Shown here: piece after piece, positions 1 through 7,966 of the stretch
Position numbering within the stretch: the first letter of the stretch is position 1
Layout of the letters: each line of letters starts with the position of its first letter
NCBI RefSeq assembly: GCF_003386865.1
Contig: NZ_QTUA01000001.1
Coordinates: 310,001 to 374,000 of the forward strand
Direction: 5' to 3'
DNA length: 64,000 nt
Origin: Calidifontibacter indicus
GTDB lineage: Bacteria > Actinomycetota > Actinomycetes > Actinomycetales > Dermatophilaceae
The notes under the pieces: model-generated
The model's database searches: none
What the model was told of the DNA's origin: nothing
The model's input: only the letters and a program-made list of their open reading frames with translations
Translations under genes and position numbers: made by a program

Positions 1-81
1 TGCGTGGCGGCGACACCGCCCGAGGGCGACTGAGTGCGACTGAGCCGGCGGTCGTACGGCCGAAGGGCCCCGCACCACACG

Positions 82-324
82 ACCATCGCGAAGGCGCACG
101 ACTGCACGCCCGGCCAGGTCGCACTCGCCTGAATCATCACCACGCGTCCGTACGCGTGCCCGATCCCCGGCACCAGCCGTCCGGAGCGGGCGACCGAGAA
201 CGCGAAGGCGGCTGAGGTCGAACTCACCGCCGACGACGTCCGCCTGCTCGACGAGACCTCGGCGCGGTTCCAGGTCGACCCGAAGCGCTACCCCGACCAC
301 ATGCAGCGCCTGATCAACCGCTGA
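82..324 (+). pseudogene. Aldo/keto reductase C-terminal remnant
   Basis: Read in the frame ending with the stop at 322-324, this stretch encodes the C-terminal part of an aldo/keto reductase. It contains the signature PIPGTSRPER followed by ENAKAAEVELTADDV, the usual end of the barrel and NADP-binding region. Just upstream, TPGQVALA is followed by a TGA at 130-132, exactly where the family has the Trp of ALAW, so a TGG has become a stop. Nothing recognisable as the N-terminal barrel lies in bases 1-81. The gene is dead, both truncated and nonsense-mutated. Confidence 0.7.
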
Positions 325-458
325 CGACCGCTACTACGCGTAGATCCTCAGTTCGTCGCGTGGCGCGATCGCCGGGGCGACCAGGTTTCGGTGCGCTGGT
401 TGGGCACGGTTGCCCCAAGCAGTGACCGATACACCCCGCCGGGCTTACGGTTGGGCGC

Positions 459-1052
459 ATGGCCACCCAGTCGGCGTACAGGATCGAATCGCTGAGCCCG
501 GACACCTGGCCCGCGTTCGACGCGATGGTGCAGCGCCACAACGGCATCTTCGGCGGCTGCTGGTGCATCTGGTTCCACCCCGACGGACCCGAGCGCGGCC
601 AGGGCGCCGAGGCCAACCGGGCGTTGAAGAAGTCGTACGTCGACAAGGGCGCCGCGCATGCCGCGCTGGTGATGGACGGCGACGAGGCGATCGCGTGGGC
701 GGAGTTCGGCACGCCCGCCGAACTGCCGACCCTGCACCACCGCAAGCAGTACGACGCCACCAAGACCGACGATCCCGACTACCGGATCACCTGTGTCTTC
801 GTCGACAAGCGCTACCGCCGACAGGGCATCACCGAACTCGCGATCACCGGCGCGCTCGACCTCATCGCCCGGGCCGGCGGCGGACTCGTCGAGAGCTACC
901 CGCACGACCTCACCGACCAGACCAAGAAGATGTCGTCGTCGTTCCTCTACAACGGCACTCGCCGGCTCTACGAACGGCTGGGATTCACGTACGACCGGCC
1001 GAAGGGTCTGAAGAACTGCGTGATGGTCAAGACCGTCGAGCCCGCGCGCTGA
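459..1052 (+). CDS. GNAT family N-acetyltransferase
   Basis: A 197-residue protein with the GNAT layout. The central VFVDKRYRRQGITELAI segment (about residues 110-127) matches motif A (R/Q-x-x-G-x-G/A), which binds the acetyl-CoA pyrophosphate, and the C-terminal YERLGF is the usual motif B ending. The N-terminal GGCWCIWFH is typical of a GNAT subgroup of unknown acceptor. It is a free-standing gene starting at ATG 459. The acetyl acceptor cannot be predicted from sequence. Confidence 0.75.
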   Translation: MATQSAYRIESLSPDTWPAFDAMVQRHNGIFGGCWCIWFHPDGPERGQGAEANRALKKSYVDKGAAHAALVMDGDEAIAWAEFGTPAELPTLHHRKQYDATKTDDPDYRITCVFVDKRYRRQGITELAITGALDLIARAGGGLVESYPHDLTDQTKKMSSSFLYNGTRRLYERLGFTYDRPKGLKNCVMVKTVEPAR

Positions 1053-1236
1053 CCGATGAAGGGCCCGGGCCCCGCGGGTCGCCGCGCGGGCGCGACCATG
1101 GACCCGCGCCGCCGTATGCACCATCTGCTTCGGCCTCGCCGGCCCTGGTCGCTGCCACGCCTGCTGCGCGGCGGACGTGTGCAGGCCGCCGTCCACGAGC
1201 CCGGACGGTACGCCCTGCACACCCGCGGTGGGCTCC

Positions 1237-1593
1237 CTACCGGCCGACCGAAAACACGCCGTCGAGCGCCTCGAGCCCACCGGGCACTGCCCAGTAGTAG
1301 ACCCACGTGCCGCGCCGTTCACAATCGATGAGGCCGGCCTCGCGCAGTTTGCGCAGGTGATGGGACACGGTCGGTTGTGACACCCCGACGTCCTGGATGT
1401 CGCACACGCAGGTCTGCCCCTCGCAGCCGGCGATGCGGGTGAACAACCGCAGCCGGACGGGGTCGGCCAGGGCCTTGAAGACCGCCGCCGCGCGCTCGGC
1501 ATCGGCCACGTCGAGCCCGGCGCCCGGGGCACAGGCCTCGCCGCACGCGTCGGTGGTGTTCGCGGCGGCGGTCGAGGTCTGCGTCGTGGTCAC
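1237..1593 (-). CDS. arsR: ArsR-type metalloregulator
   Basis: A 118-residue winged-helix repressor of the ArsR/SmtB family. The motif TCVCDI (about residues 62-67) is the alpha3 thiolate site that binds As(III) or Sb(III) in ArsR proteins. It is followed by SQPTVSHHLRKLREAGLI, the recognition helix. The N-terminus also has Cys residues (DACGEACAPG) that could add ligands. The start is GTG at 1593. It is divergent from the flavoprotein-arsC genes, so it probably represses both itself and that operon and is released by arsenite. The family is certain; arsenic as inducer is inferred from arsC nearby. Confidence 0.88.
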   Translation of the reverse strand: MTTTQTSTAAANTTDACGEACAPGAGLDVADAERAAAVFKALADPVRLRLFTRIAGCEGQTCVCDIQDVGVSQPTVSHHLRKLREAGLIDCERRGTWVYYWAVPGGLEALDGVFSVGR

Positions 1594-1601
1594 CTGCCCA
1601 T

Positions 1602-1627
1602 ATTGACAATCATCGATGTAACGCGCA
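1602..1627 (-). promoter_or_regulatory. arsR promoter and likely operator
   Basis: On the minus strand TTGCGC and CAATAT are separated by 17 bases, a plausible -35/-10 pair for arsR. Between them sits CATCGATG (1611-1618), a perfect palindrome inside the imperfect repeat TTGACAATCATCGATGTAAC, a likely ArsR binding site in the divergent intergenic region. This is read by eye only, with no consensus scan. Confidence 0.4.
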
Positions 1628-1673
1628 AGGCTGACTGCATCGACAGTTGTCTAATCACAGGGTGTGGTCACTG

Positions 1674-3020
1674 ATGGTCTCCGTTGCGCACAGCGAGCTT
1701 CCGGTCGCGGTGATCGGAGCCGGCCCGATCGGGTTGGCCGCCGCCGCCGAACTGGCCGGACGCGAGCAACGGGTCGTCGTCTTCGAGCAGGGCGACCGGC
1801 CCGCGGCCGCGGTGCGGTCGTGGGGCCACGTGCGACTGTTCTCGCCGTGGTCGGAGCTGACCTCGCCCGCCGCAATCGCGCTGCTCGAGCGGACCGGTTG
1901 GACGGCGCCGAACCGCAAGCGGTACCCGACCGGAAGCGACTGGATCGAGGGCTATCTCGCACCACTGGCCGACGCGCTCGGCGACCGCGTCCGGCTGAAC
2001 TCACGGGTGGTCGGAGTCGCCCGGCTCGACCGCGACCTGCTGGTCGATTCCGGCCGGGAGGAGCAGCCGTTCGTGCTGCACATCGAGGCCCCCGACGGAT
2101 CGGTCGAACGCGTGCCGGCCCGTGCGGTCATCGATGCCAGCGGCACTCTGGACCGCCCCAATCCCCTCGGCTCGGAGGGATATCCGGTGGCCGGGGAACG
2201 AGTCCACGCCGACCGGATCCACTACGGGATGCCGAACCCGGACGTCGCGGGAAACCCGTGCGCCGGCAAGGCTGTTGCGGTCGTCGGCTCGGGAGCCTCC
2301 GCGCTGACTTCGCTGATCGCGCTCACCTCCGACGCCGTGTACTCGCCCGGGTCCCGGGTGGTCTGGGTGTTGCGACGCGGTGTCGTCGGCAACTCCTACG
2401 GCGGCGGCGACCTCGACGAATTGCCCGCCCGCGGCGCCCTGGGCACCCGCGTCCGCAAGGCGGTCGAGGCAGGGCGCATCGAGATCGTCACCGGGTTCCG
2501 CACGGTCGCGGTCGACAGTGCCGGCGCCGGACGCGTGGCGCTCGTCGCGTCGGACGGACGGCGCGTCGACGAACTCGACCAGATCGTGTGCGTCACCGGC
2601 TTCCGCCCCGAGTTGTCGTTTCTGTCGGAGGTGCGCCTCGACCTCGACCAGCGTCTGCAAGCGCCGAGCAAGCTTGCGCCGGAGATCGACCCCAACTGGC
2701 ATTCCTGCGGATCGGTGCAGCCGCACGGCCACGACGTGCTCGCCCAACCCGAGACGGGCCTCTACCTGGCCGGAATGAAGTCGTACGGCCGGGCACCCTC
2801 CTTCCTCGCCATGACCGGCTTCGAGCAGGTGCGTTCGATCGCCGCCGCGCTGGCCGGCGATCTCGAGTCGGCGAACCGCGTGCAGTTGTCGCTGCCCGAC
2901 ACCGGGGTGTGCGGCGGGGCTGGGTTGTTCGACGGCGCGGAGGGTGGCGGCGGTTGCTGCGCGCCTGCGCCGTCCGGGCCGCAGCCGATCAGCCTCGGGT
3001 TGAGCCCGGCCACCCGCTGA
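1674..3020 (+). CDS. FAD/NAD(P)-binding oxidoreductase of arsenic cluster (ArsO-like)
   Basis: A 448-residue flavoprotein monooxygenase-like enzyme. The N-terminal VAVIGAGPIGLAAAAEL is the FAD Rossmann GxGxxG, and VAVVGSGASALTSL (about residues 205-218) is the second dinucleotide-binding motif. VCVTGFRPEL resembles the ATG-type C-terminal motif. I start it at ATG 1674; TTG 1647 is in frame upstream but has poorer context. It lies between arsR and arsC (25-bp gap to arsC), a pairing known in actinobacterial arsenic islands, where such proteins are called ArsO or thioredoxin-reductase-like. Its chemical role is not established by the sequence. The Gly/Cys-rich tail (GGGGCCAP) is unusual. Confidence 0.7.
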   Translation: MVSVAHSELPVAVIGAGPIGLAAAAELAGREQRVVVFEQGDRPAAAVRSWGHVRLFSPWSELTSPAAIALLERTGWTAPNRKRYPTGSDWIEGYLAPLADALGDRVRLNSRVVGVARLDRDLLVDSGREEQPFVLHIEAPDGSVERVPARAVIDASGTLDRPNPLGSEGYPVAGERVHADRIHYGMPNPDVAGNPCAGKAVAVVGSGASALTSLIALTSDAVYSPGSRVVWVLRRGVVGNSYGGGDLDELPARGALGTRVRKAVEAGRIEIVTGFRTVAVDSAGAGRVALVASDGRRVDELDQIVCVTGFRPELSFLSEVRLDLDQRLQAPSKLAPEIDPNWHSCGSVQPHGHDVLAQPETGLYLAGMKSYGRAPSFLAMTGFEQVRSIAAALAGDLESANRVQLSLPDTGVCGGAGLFDGAEGGGGCCAPAPSGPQPISLGLSPATR

Positions 3021-3045
3021 GTCGAATCAGAACTGAGGAATCACG

Positions 3046-3468
3046 ATGACTGACAACGAAACCCGACCCTCGGTGCTCTACGTCTGTGTGCACAACGCCG
3101 GACGCTCGCAGATGGCGGCCGCCTACACCCAGCACCTCTCCGGCGGCGGGGTCGAGGTGCGCTCGGCCGGCTCCGCACCCGCCGACTCGATCAATCCGGC
3201 CGTGCACGAAGCGATGCTCGAGGAAGGCATCGACCTGTCCGCCGAGAAGCCGAAGATCCTCACCACCGAGGCCGTCCAGGCGTCCGACGTCGTCATCACC
3301 ATGGGCTGCGGCGACACCTGCCCGATCTACCCGGGCAAGCGCTACGAAAACTGGGAACTCGACGACCCCGCCGGCCAAGGCGTCGACGCCGTCCGCCCGA
3401 TCCGCGACGACATCAAGGCGCGGGTTCGGGTGTTGCTCGACAGCCTCGGCGTCGAGCCTTCGGCCTGA
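3046..3468 (+). CDS. arsC: Arsenate reductase, LMW phosphatase fold (ArsC)
   Basis: A 140-residue arsenate reductase that turns As(V) into As(III). The P-loop CVHNAGRS (CX5R) near residue 15 is the anion-binding site of the low-molecular-weight tyrosine phosphatase fold. The MGCGDTCP-YPGKRYENWELDDPAGQG block is the hallmark of the actinobacterial branch, some members of which use mycothiol/mycoredoxin. It probably shares a transcript with the flavoprotein upstream. No Acr3 or ArsB arsenite pump is found next to it, which is unusual because reduction without export is of little use. Confidence 0.85.
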   Translation: MTDNETRPSVLYVCVHNAGRSQMAAAYTQHLSGGGVEVRSAGSAPADSINPAVHEAMLEEGIDLSAEKPKILTTEAVQASDVVITMGCGDTCPIYPGKRYENWELDDPAGQGVDAVRPIRDDIKARVRVLLDSLGVEPSA

Positions 3469-3510
3469 GCGGCCGCTCCGGCTTCATCGGCGACCCGACC
3501 TTTTTGGCCC

Positions 3511-3562
3511 GCTCCAGTGAAAGATCGCTGTTGTCAGAGCAGCAGTGATCTTTCACTGGAGC
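3511..3562. repeat. Palindromic repeat family, copy 1
   Basis: A 52-bp element with perfect 16-bp arms starting GCTCCAGTGAAAGATC (3511-3526), mirrored at 3547-3562, around a 20-base centre containing GTTGTCAGAGCA. Related elements lie at 6901-6951 and 7574-7622, with different arm sequence but a similar centre. There is no U-tract, so a simple rho-independent terminator is unlikely, although it lies 42 bp after arsC. Confidence 0.65.
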
Positions 3563-3779
3563 CGTCCGCAGTCGCTCGATCAAGCACCGCCATCCAGAGA
3601 GACCGCTCCACGAATCCACAGCCCCGCGAAAAGTCCCGGCGCTACCTGCGGCTGATCACGCGTCTGCTCGACGAGGGCTTCGTCGTGGTGGCGACGACCC
3701 GCTGACGAACTTCGGCGAAGGCGCTACGGGCCGGCACTCAGCCGACGAGTACCGTCGCTTCAAGTCAGCTCCGCAGCGC
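3563..3779. other. No intact gene; short coding-like remnant
   Basis: Between the palindrome and the MOSC gene I see no complete gene. The plus-strand stretch ending at the TGA at 3702-3704 reads SRRYLRLITRLLDEGFVVVATTR, which looks like the tail of a lost gene, but I cannot place it in a family. Confidence 0.35.
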
Positions 3780-4517
3780 TCACAGCACGCGGACGGCGTC
3801 CCCTCGCCGAACGATGCCGGGCCGAAACACCCGCGCACACATCCCGAACGGAATCTCGCCACGCACCGCCGGAATCCGTTGCAGCAGGAGGGTATTCGTC
3901 CGCTCACCGGTCGCCGGGTCGAGGTCGATCACCGCACATCGAGAGATCGGCCTGGTCACCTCGATCTCGAGGGCGCCGACGGACAGCCGGGCACCGGGTG
4001 CGGGGTCACTGTCGAGTTCGAGGGTCATGGTGGCCCGGAAGCGGACGTCGAGATCGCGTCCGGCATCCCCCGACGCCCGCGCGAGACGAGCCAGCGAGCC
4101 GGTGGTGACGAGCGAGACCGGGTCGTAGTAGACGACATTACCGCGGCCGGCGCGAGCGAATACGACGTCGCGCGAGAGGTATTCAGAGAAAAAGGCGCTG
4201 AGTTCGCTGTCCTGCAGGTGGATTCGTGCACCACGACCCCAATAGTCGCCCGCCTGAGCGCCGTCCGAGGAATCGCGGGTGGCCGCCTCGAGCGATCGCC
4301 CGTCCGGAGTCGTCACCACAAGGCCGACCCCGGTTGCGCGCACCTCGACGCCGACGAGCCGCGGGTTCTCGACGGTCTTGAGCACGCGCCCGCAGGCCCG
4401 GTCGACGAGGCAGAAGGTGCGGTCGCCGATCGGGCCCTGAGCGTCGAACTCGAGTTCCTCGTGGTCGAGGTGTCGGGTGCCCTTGACGAGGGCGAGCCCG
4501 AGCCTGGTGACGATCAC
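3780..4517 (-). CDS. MOSC domain protein
   Basis: A 245-residue MOSC (molybdenum cofactor sulfurase C-terminal) protein. It has an N-terminal beta-barrel (VTRLGLALVKGTRH, then GPIGDRTFCLVD) and the MOSC core ending in RCAVIDLDPATGER, where the Cys is the conserved MOSC cysteine. The FGMCARVFRPGIVRRGD tail is also typical. Such proteins bind molybdenum cofactor or act with oxidoreductases such as YcbX or mARC. I start at GTG 4517, which overlaps the stop of the osmC gene in GTGA, so translation is probably coupled. The substrate is unknown. Confidence 0.75.
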   Translation of the reverse strand: MIVTRLGLALVKGTRHLDHEELEFDAQGPIGDRTFCLVDRACGRVLKTVENPRLVGVEVRATGVGLVVTTPDGRSLEAATRDSSDGAQAGDYWGRGARIHLQDSELSAFFSEYLSRDVVFARAGRGNVVYYDPVSLVTTGSLARLARASGDAGRDLDVRFRATMTLELDSDPAPGARLSVGALEIEVTRPISRCAVIDLDPATGERTNTLLLQRIPAVRGEIPFGMCARVFRPGIVRRGDAVRVL

Positions 4518-4945
4518 TCCGCGAGGCTCGCCTCGAGGCTGATCGGCACTGCCTTGAGCGCCTGCGAGACAGGGCAATTCGCCTTGGCGTCCTCGGCTGC
4601 GGCCTTGAAGTCGTCCGCCGACATGCCGGGCACGGAGCCGACGACCTTCAGCACGATGCCGGTGATGCCGCTCCCGGGCACGAAGGTCACCTCAGCGGTG
4701 GTGTCGAGCGAGGTCGGCGGGGTGCCGGCTCCGGCAAGACCGTTGGAGAACGCCATGTTGAAGCAGGAGGAGTGGGCCGCCGCGATGAGTTCCTCGGGGC
4801 TGGTCTTGCCGTTGGCCTTCTCGGCGCGCGAGGGCCAGTTGACGTCGAACGTGCCGACGCCCGATGACTCGAGGGTGACCTGGCCACTGCCGTGGAGGAG
4901 GTCGCCTTCCCAGTGGTTCGTCGCGGTGCGGGTGGTGCCTGCCAT
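4514..4945 (-). CDS. OsmC family peroxiredoxin
   Basis: A 143-residue OsmC/Ohr-type thiol peroxidase that reduces organic hydroperoxides in the cytoplasm. Both redox cysteines are visible: AAHSSCFNM (about residue 59) and DAKANCPVSQAL (about residue 125). The start is ATG 4945 (MAGTTRTATNHW), preceded by AGGAGCT. The N-terminal ATNHWEGDLLHGSG is classic OsmC. It is translationally coupled to the MOSC gene. No regulator such as OhrR lies next to it. Confidence 0.85.
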   Translation of the reverse strand: MAGTTRTATNHWEGDLLHGSGQVTLESSGVGTFDVNWPSRAEKANGKTSPEELIAAAHSSCFNMAFSNGLAGAGTPPTSLDTTAEVTFVPGSGITGIVLKVVGSVPGMSADDFKAAAEDAKANCPVSQALKAVPISLEASLAE

Positions 4946-5079
4946 GAGAGCTCCTGACCGTCGAAGTGCGGGCGGGTCGATGTGCTCGCCCGACAAGCAC
5001 TCTTGCACGACTCGTCGGCTGGGGCATCCAGGCCCCAAACCCGACCCCCGAACCCGACTTCCGATCCCTGCAGACGCTT

Positions 5080-5376
5080 GCCGGCAGCACGTCGGGTTCC
5101 GCCGCGGCGCCGCGTTCTACGACGACGGCGCGCATTTCGCGGTCGACTGGACGAACGCGTCGGCTCTGCGTGCGGCGATCGCTCAGGGACCGGTCAAGAT
5201 CGGGGTCGCGGCCGACGCGCTGACCGACGCGGCCGTGCGGCGCTTCCAACAGAGCAACGGGCTCACGGTCGACGGCATCGTCGGCCCGACGGGCCCACGT
5301 ACCGACCATCGTCGCGGACGGTGTCTGTGGGGCGGTGACATGGCAGGCGCTGGTCAGCGGAGTGCTCGCCGGCTGA
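5080..5376 (+). pseudogene. Decayed copy of the papain-like/peptidoglycan-binding gene
   Basis: This stretch matches pieces of the gene at 22085-23254 in order: first AVDWTNASALR.AI.QGPVKIGVAAD, then LTDAAVRRFQQSNGLTVDGIVGP, then ADGVCG.VTWQALVSGVLAG and a stop at 5374-5376. The segments between are deleted, and the reading frame changes around 5295. It is an internally deleted remnant of a paralogue, and it overlaps the 3' end of the hydrolase on the other strand by 23 bp. Confidence 0.7.
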
Positions 5377-6212
5377 GGAACGCTCCGACAAGGTCGGTCA
5401 CCGGCTGCGCGAACTCGTCGAAGAACCCGTGCCGTCCCTCGGGGTGAACGTGCAGTTCGCTTCCCCGAAGGCGCTCGTGCAGGGCGGCCGCGTTCGCCAC
5501 CGGCGCCATCCGGTCGCCTTGGGCGTGCACGATCAGCGTCGACGCCTCGACGAGGTGAAGGCGGTCGGACGCGTCGTGCTCCCCGCTCATCCGCAGGTGC
5601 CGGTTGGCGTCGGACGGGGTCATCGTGCGGTCGCCGAGCAGGTGGCGCGGGGCGTGGTCGTACCCGCCTTGTGCCGCAACCCATTCCGGCGTGTTGAACA
5701 GGTCGACCATCGAGCGGTGCCGGCGGGCAGCGTCCGGGTCTGCGAGCGCCTTCCGCACCTCGTGGCTGCGTTCGCGGGCGAGCGCTCCGCCGGGTGACGT
5801 GCAGCAGAGCACGAGTCGCTCGACCAGGCGCGGGTGGTTGATCGCGAGTTCCTGCGCGACGCGTCCGCCCATCGACGTCCCGTAGACCAGCGCCCGGTCA
5901 ACGCCCAAAGCGGCGAGCACCGCGGCGGCGTCGTCGGCGAACAAGCGAGTGGTCCACGGCGTCGGGTCGACGCCGACCGACGACTGCCGACGCGCGGTCT
6001 CGCCGGTGCCGCGGTAGTCGAACGTGATCGTGCGGAAGTCGCCGGTGAGCAACGGTCTGACCCGCCGCCACCACTGGTGCGAGTTGGCCTGACCTTGCAG
6101 CAGGAGCAACGCCGGACGCCCGCGCTCGCTCCCCCTCGACCTGGTGCGCGACCCGAGTGCCCGCGACCGGGCTGGTGCTTGCAATCTCACCCCGTGTTCG
6201 TACCCGAGTCAT
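5354..6212 (-). CDS. Alpha/beta hydrolase, apparent N-terminal frameshift
   Basis: An alpha/beta-fold hydrolase. LLLLQGQANSHQWW is the oxyanion region, TFDYRGTGET follows, YGTSMGGRVAQE carries the nucleophile Ser, and HPEGRHGFFDEF the catalytic His; the acid is probably the Asp of HAQGDRM. The natural start seems to be ATG 6212 (MTRVRTRGEIASTSP, ending GTRVAHQVEG). Continuing into the body requires removing one base in the GGGGG run near 6130, so either the gene lost its N-terminus or the base is an error. The shorter frame from about 6190 lacks a proper N-terminus. The substrate is unknown. Confidence 0.6.
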
Positions 6213-6314
6213 GTGGCGGACGCGTCTCCGACCCCGATCTTGTTGCTGCGGCCTCCATGAACGCAGTCCCACCGTTACGACGTGTCGAAGGACCGGACAA
6301 CCCGTCCACGCGCC

Positions 6315-6848
6315 TCAGCCGTCGATGACCTCGCCGGCCGAGTGGACGGCGAGCAGGTCGACGTACACATCGGCGTTCAGCGCGATGGCCGCGCGCTCGT
6401 CGTCGGTCAGGCTGCGACGCACCTTGCCGGGCACTCCGGCCACCAACGAACCCTCGGGAATCTCGGCACCTTCGGGCACCACGGTGCCGGCGGCGATCAG
6501 CGAATTCGCCCCGACGACAGCGCCGTTCAACACGCGAGCGCCCATCCCGACGAGCACGTTGTCGCCGATCGTGCACCCGTGCACCGTCGCGTTGTGCCCG
6601 ACTGAGACACCTTCGCCGAGCCGTAACGGGCTGCCCGGGTCGGCGTGCAGGCTGCAGTTGTCCTGCACGTTCGAACGCGCACCGATCTCGACGCTGTCGA
6701 GGTCGGCCCGAATCGCCGCGCCGTACCAAATGCCCACCTGCGGGCCGAGCGTCACTGCTGCGACGACGGTCGCGCCGGGCGCCACCCACGCGGTGTCGTC
6801 GATGGTCGGGGTCTTGTCCTGAATCTTGATCACGGTCACGCGATGCAC
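6315..6848 (-). CDS. Gamma-class carbonic anhydrase-like hexapeptide protein
   Basis: A 177-residue left-handed beta-helix protein of the gamma carbonic anhydrase / YrdA-PaaY family. Hexapeptide repeats run through most of the length. The three metal-binding histidines are seen as SLHADPG and VGHNATVHGCTIG, matching the spacing of Cam/CamH-like zinc enzymes. The C-terminal part ends with helices that pack the trimer. The start is ATG 6848. The family is clear, but many members have no detectable CO2 hydratase activity, so the reaction stays open. Confidence 0.82.
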   Translation of the reverse strand: MHRVTVIKIQDKTPTIDDTAWVAPGATVVAAVTLGPQVGIWYGAAIRADLDSVEIGARSNVQDNCSLHADPGSPLRLGEGVSVGHNATVHGCTIGDNVLVGMGARVLNGAVVGANSLIAAGTVVPEGAEIPEGSLVAGVPGKVRRSLTDDERAAIALNADVYVDLLAVHSAGEVIDG

Positions 6849-6900
6849 GCTACGCGTCGCTGCGATCAGTCGCTCGGGTTCCTATCGCGTCGGCGCCGAC

Positions 6901-6951
6901 GCTCCAGAGGTGGATTGCCGTTGTCATAGCAACGACGATCCACCTCTGGGC
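6901..6951. repeat. Palindromic repeat family, copy 2
   Basis: Arms GCTCCAGAGGTGGAT (6901-6915) and ATCCACCTCTGGGC (6938-6951) surround GCCGTTGTCATAGCAAC. Compared with copy 1, both arms have changed together so pairing is kept, while the centre GTTGTCA.AGCA is conserved. Confidence 0.65.
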
Positions 6952-6974
6952 TGGCCAACCGTGCCCGCTCACGC

Positions 6975-7204
6975 TCAGGACGACGCGATCCACCCTGCGG
7001 TAACCCCGTGCACGCGGCTGCCGTCGAGGTCGGCGAGCGAGATTCCGGCGAAGCGCTCGGCCGCCTCGGAGGTCTGCCACCGGAAGCGGTAGTCGTCGGA
7101 AGTTGCCGCGTCGGCGATCGCCCGGCCCGCGTCGGCGGCTTGCTGCGCTGCGGCGAACGACACCTGCGTGCGGGCCAGGTAGGCGTCGAGCAGTGCCCCG
7201 CTGC
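6975..7204 (-). pseudogene. C-terminal remnant of an SDR oxidoreductase
   Basis: This encodes LLDAYLARTQVSFAAAQQAAD through to GVTAGWIASS and a stop. It is nearly the same as the last ~75 residues of the intact SDR at 23271-24104. The upstream two thirds, with the Rossmann and YxxxK motifs, are missing. Upstream sequence joins abruptly to an MFS transporter fragment on the opposite strand. It is a dead duplicate. Confidence 0.8.
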
Positions 7205-7467
7205 AAACCGTTGTGTTGGAACGGGCTTCGACTGCCCCGACACTGGCGTCGGCGATCAACATCGGCGCCTTCAACCTCGGCAATGCGATCGCGGCCTGGC
7301 TCGGCGGCCTCGCCATCAGTTCCGGGTTCGGCTACGCGTCGGTCAACTGGGTAAGAGCGCTCATGACGCTCGCCGGCTTGGGTCTCGCCGCGCTCTCGGT
7401 GGCGCTGGCCCGCCACAAGGCCACCTCCCCCGCCGATGTCGATCTGTACGAGCCGGCACACGTCTGA
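7205..7467 (+). pseudogene. C-terminal fragment of an MFS transporter
   Basis: The reading frame ending at 7467 carries PTLASAINIGAFNLGNAIAA and then WLGGLAISSGFGY..VNWV and ALMTLAGLGLAAL. This matches the last three membrane helices of DHA1-type drug exporters, whose usual motif is N-x-GNA-x-G-x-W-x-GG. The first nine or so helices are absent and the fragment abuts the SDR remnant, so it is a rearrangement junction rather than a gene. Confidence 0.7.
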
Positions 7468-7480
7468 TCCCCTTGGAACC

Positions 7481-7572
7481 AGGTGTTCACCGCCCACGTC
7501 GCCACCGACGGCCGCCTCGTCACTGGCAAGAACCCGCAGTTGGCGCGATCGGTCGCGCGGCTGATCGACACC
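7481..7572 (+). pseudogene. Possible tail of a DJ-1/PfpI-type protein
   Basis: Plus-strand codons read VFTAHVATDGRLVTGKNP.LARSVARLIDT, resembling the end of class I glutamine amidotransferase-like DJ-1/PfpI proteins (DGNLVTGQNP). It runs straight into palindrome copy 3 and has no start or core. Assignment rests on a short motif only. Confidence 0.35.
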
Positions 7573-7573
7573 C

Positions 7574-7622
7574 GCTCCAGAGGTGGATTGCTGTTGCTAT
7601 AGCAACGACGATCCGCCATTGA
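7574..7622. repeat. Palindromic repeat family, copy 3
   Basis: The left arm and centre match copy 2 almost base for base (GCTCCAGAGGTGGATTG, then CTGTTGCTATAGCAAC). The right arm has decayed to ATCCGCCATTGAAAGG, so only the inner part still pairs. Confidence 0.6.
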
Positions 7623-7717
7623 AAGGGACCACACCCGGGCAGTCGCGTTAGGACCGCCGGCGTGAGTTGATTTGCTGCGCCCTGGCCCCCGCACCCATTT
7701 CGTATTACGATTTATCG

Positions 7718-7966
7718 ATGGAGACGATCAACGGACAGCCGGTCACCGACGAGCAGCTCCAAGCATGGGCTGACGAAGCCGAAGCGGGGTACGACGTCGA
7801 GGTGCTGCGCAAGCGCGGCCGCAAGCCTATGGGTGATGGCGCGGCGAGAGTGGTCCCGGTCCGGCTCGATGACAGCCTGCTCAGCGCCCTCGATGAACGC
7901 GCCGAGCACGATCACGTGAGCCGCTCCGAAATCATCCGAGCAGCCCTGCGCGCCTACGTGGCGTGA
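7718..7966 (+). CDS. Ribbon-helix-helix antitoxin-like protein
   Basis: An 82-residue protein. The N-terminal half is acidic, with LQAWADEAEAGYDVEVLRKRGRK. The C-terminal half, VPVRLDDSLLSALDERAEHDHVSRSEIIRAALRAYV, is a ribbon-helix-helix DNA-binding domain of the CopG/MetJ type, which dimerises to bind an operator. Start ATG 7718. Its stop overlaps the next gene in GTGA. The pairing, sizes and overlap suggest the antitoxin of a type II system that represses its own operon. Confidence 0.75.
   Translation: METINGQPVTDEQLQAWADEAEAGYDVEVLRKRGRKPMGDGAARVVPVRLDDSLLSALDERAEHDHVSRSEIIRAALRAYVA

Noticed and set aside
3501-3562. Hairpin plus T-run as arsC terminator
   Set aside because: The TTTTT run precedes the hairpin on the plus strand, so it does not form a U-tract after the stem in either direction. 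Kept as a repeat.
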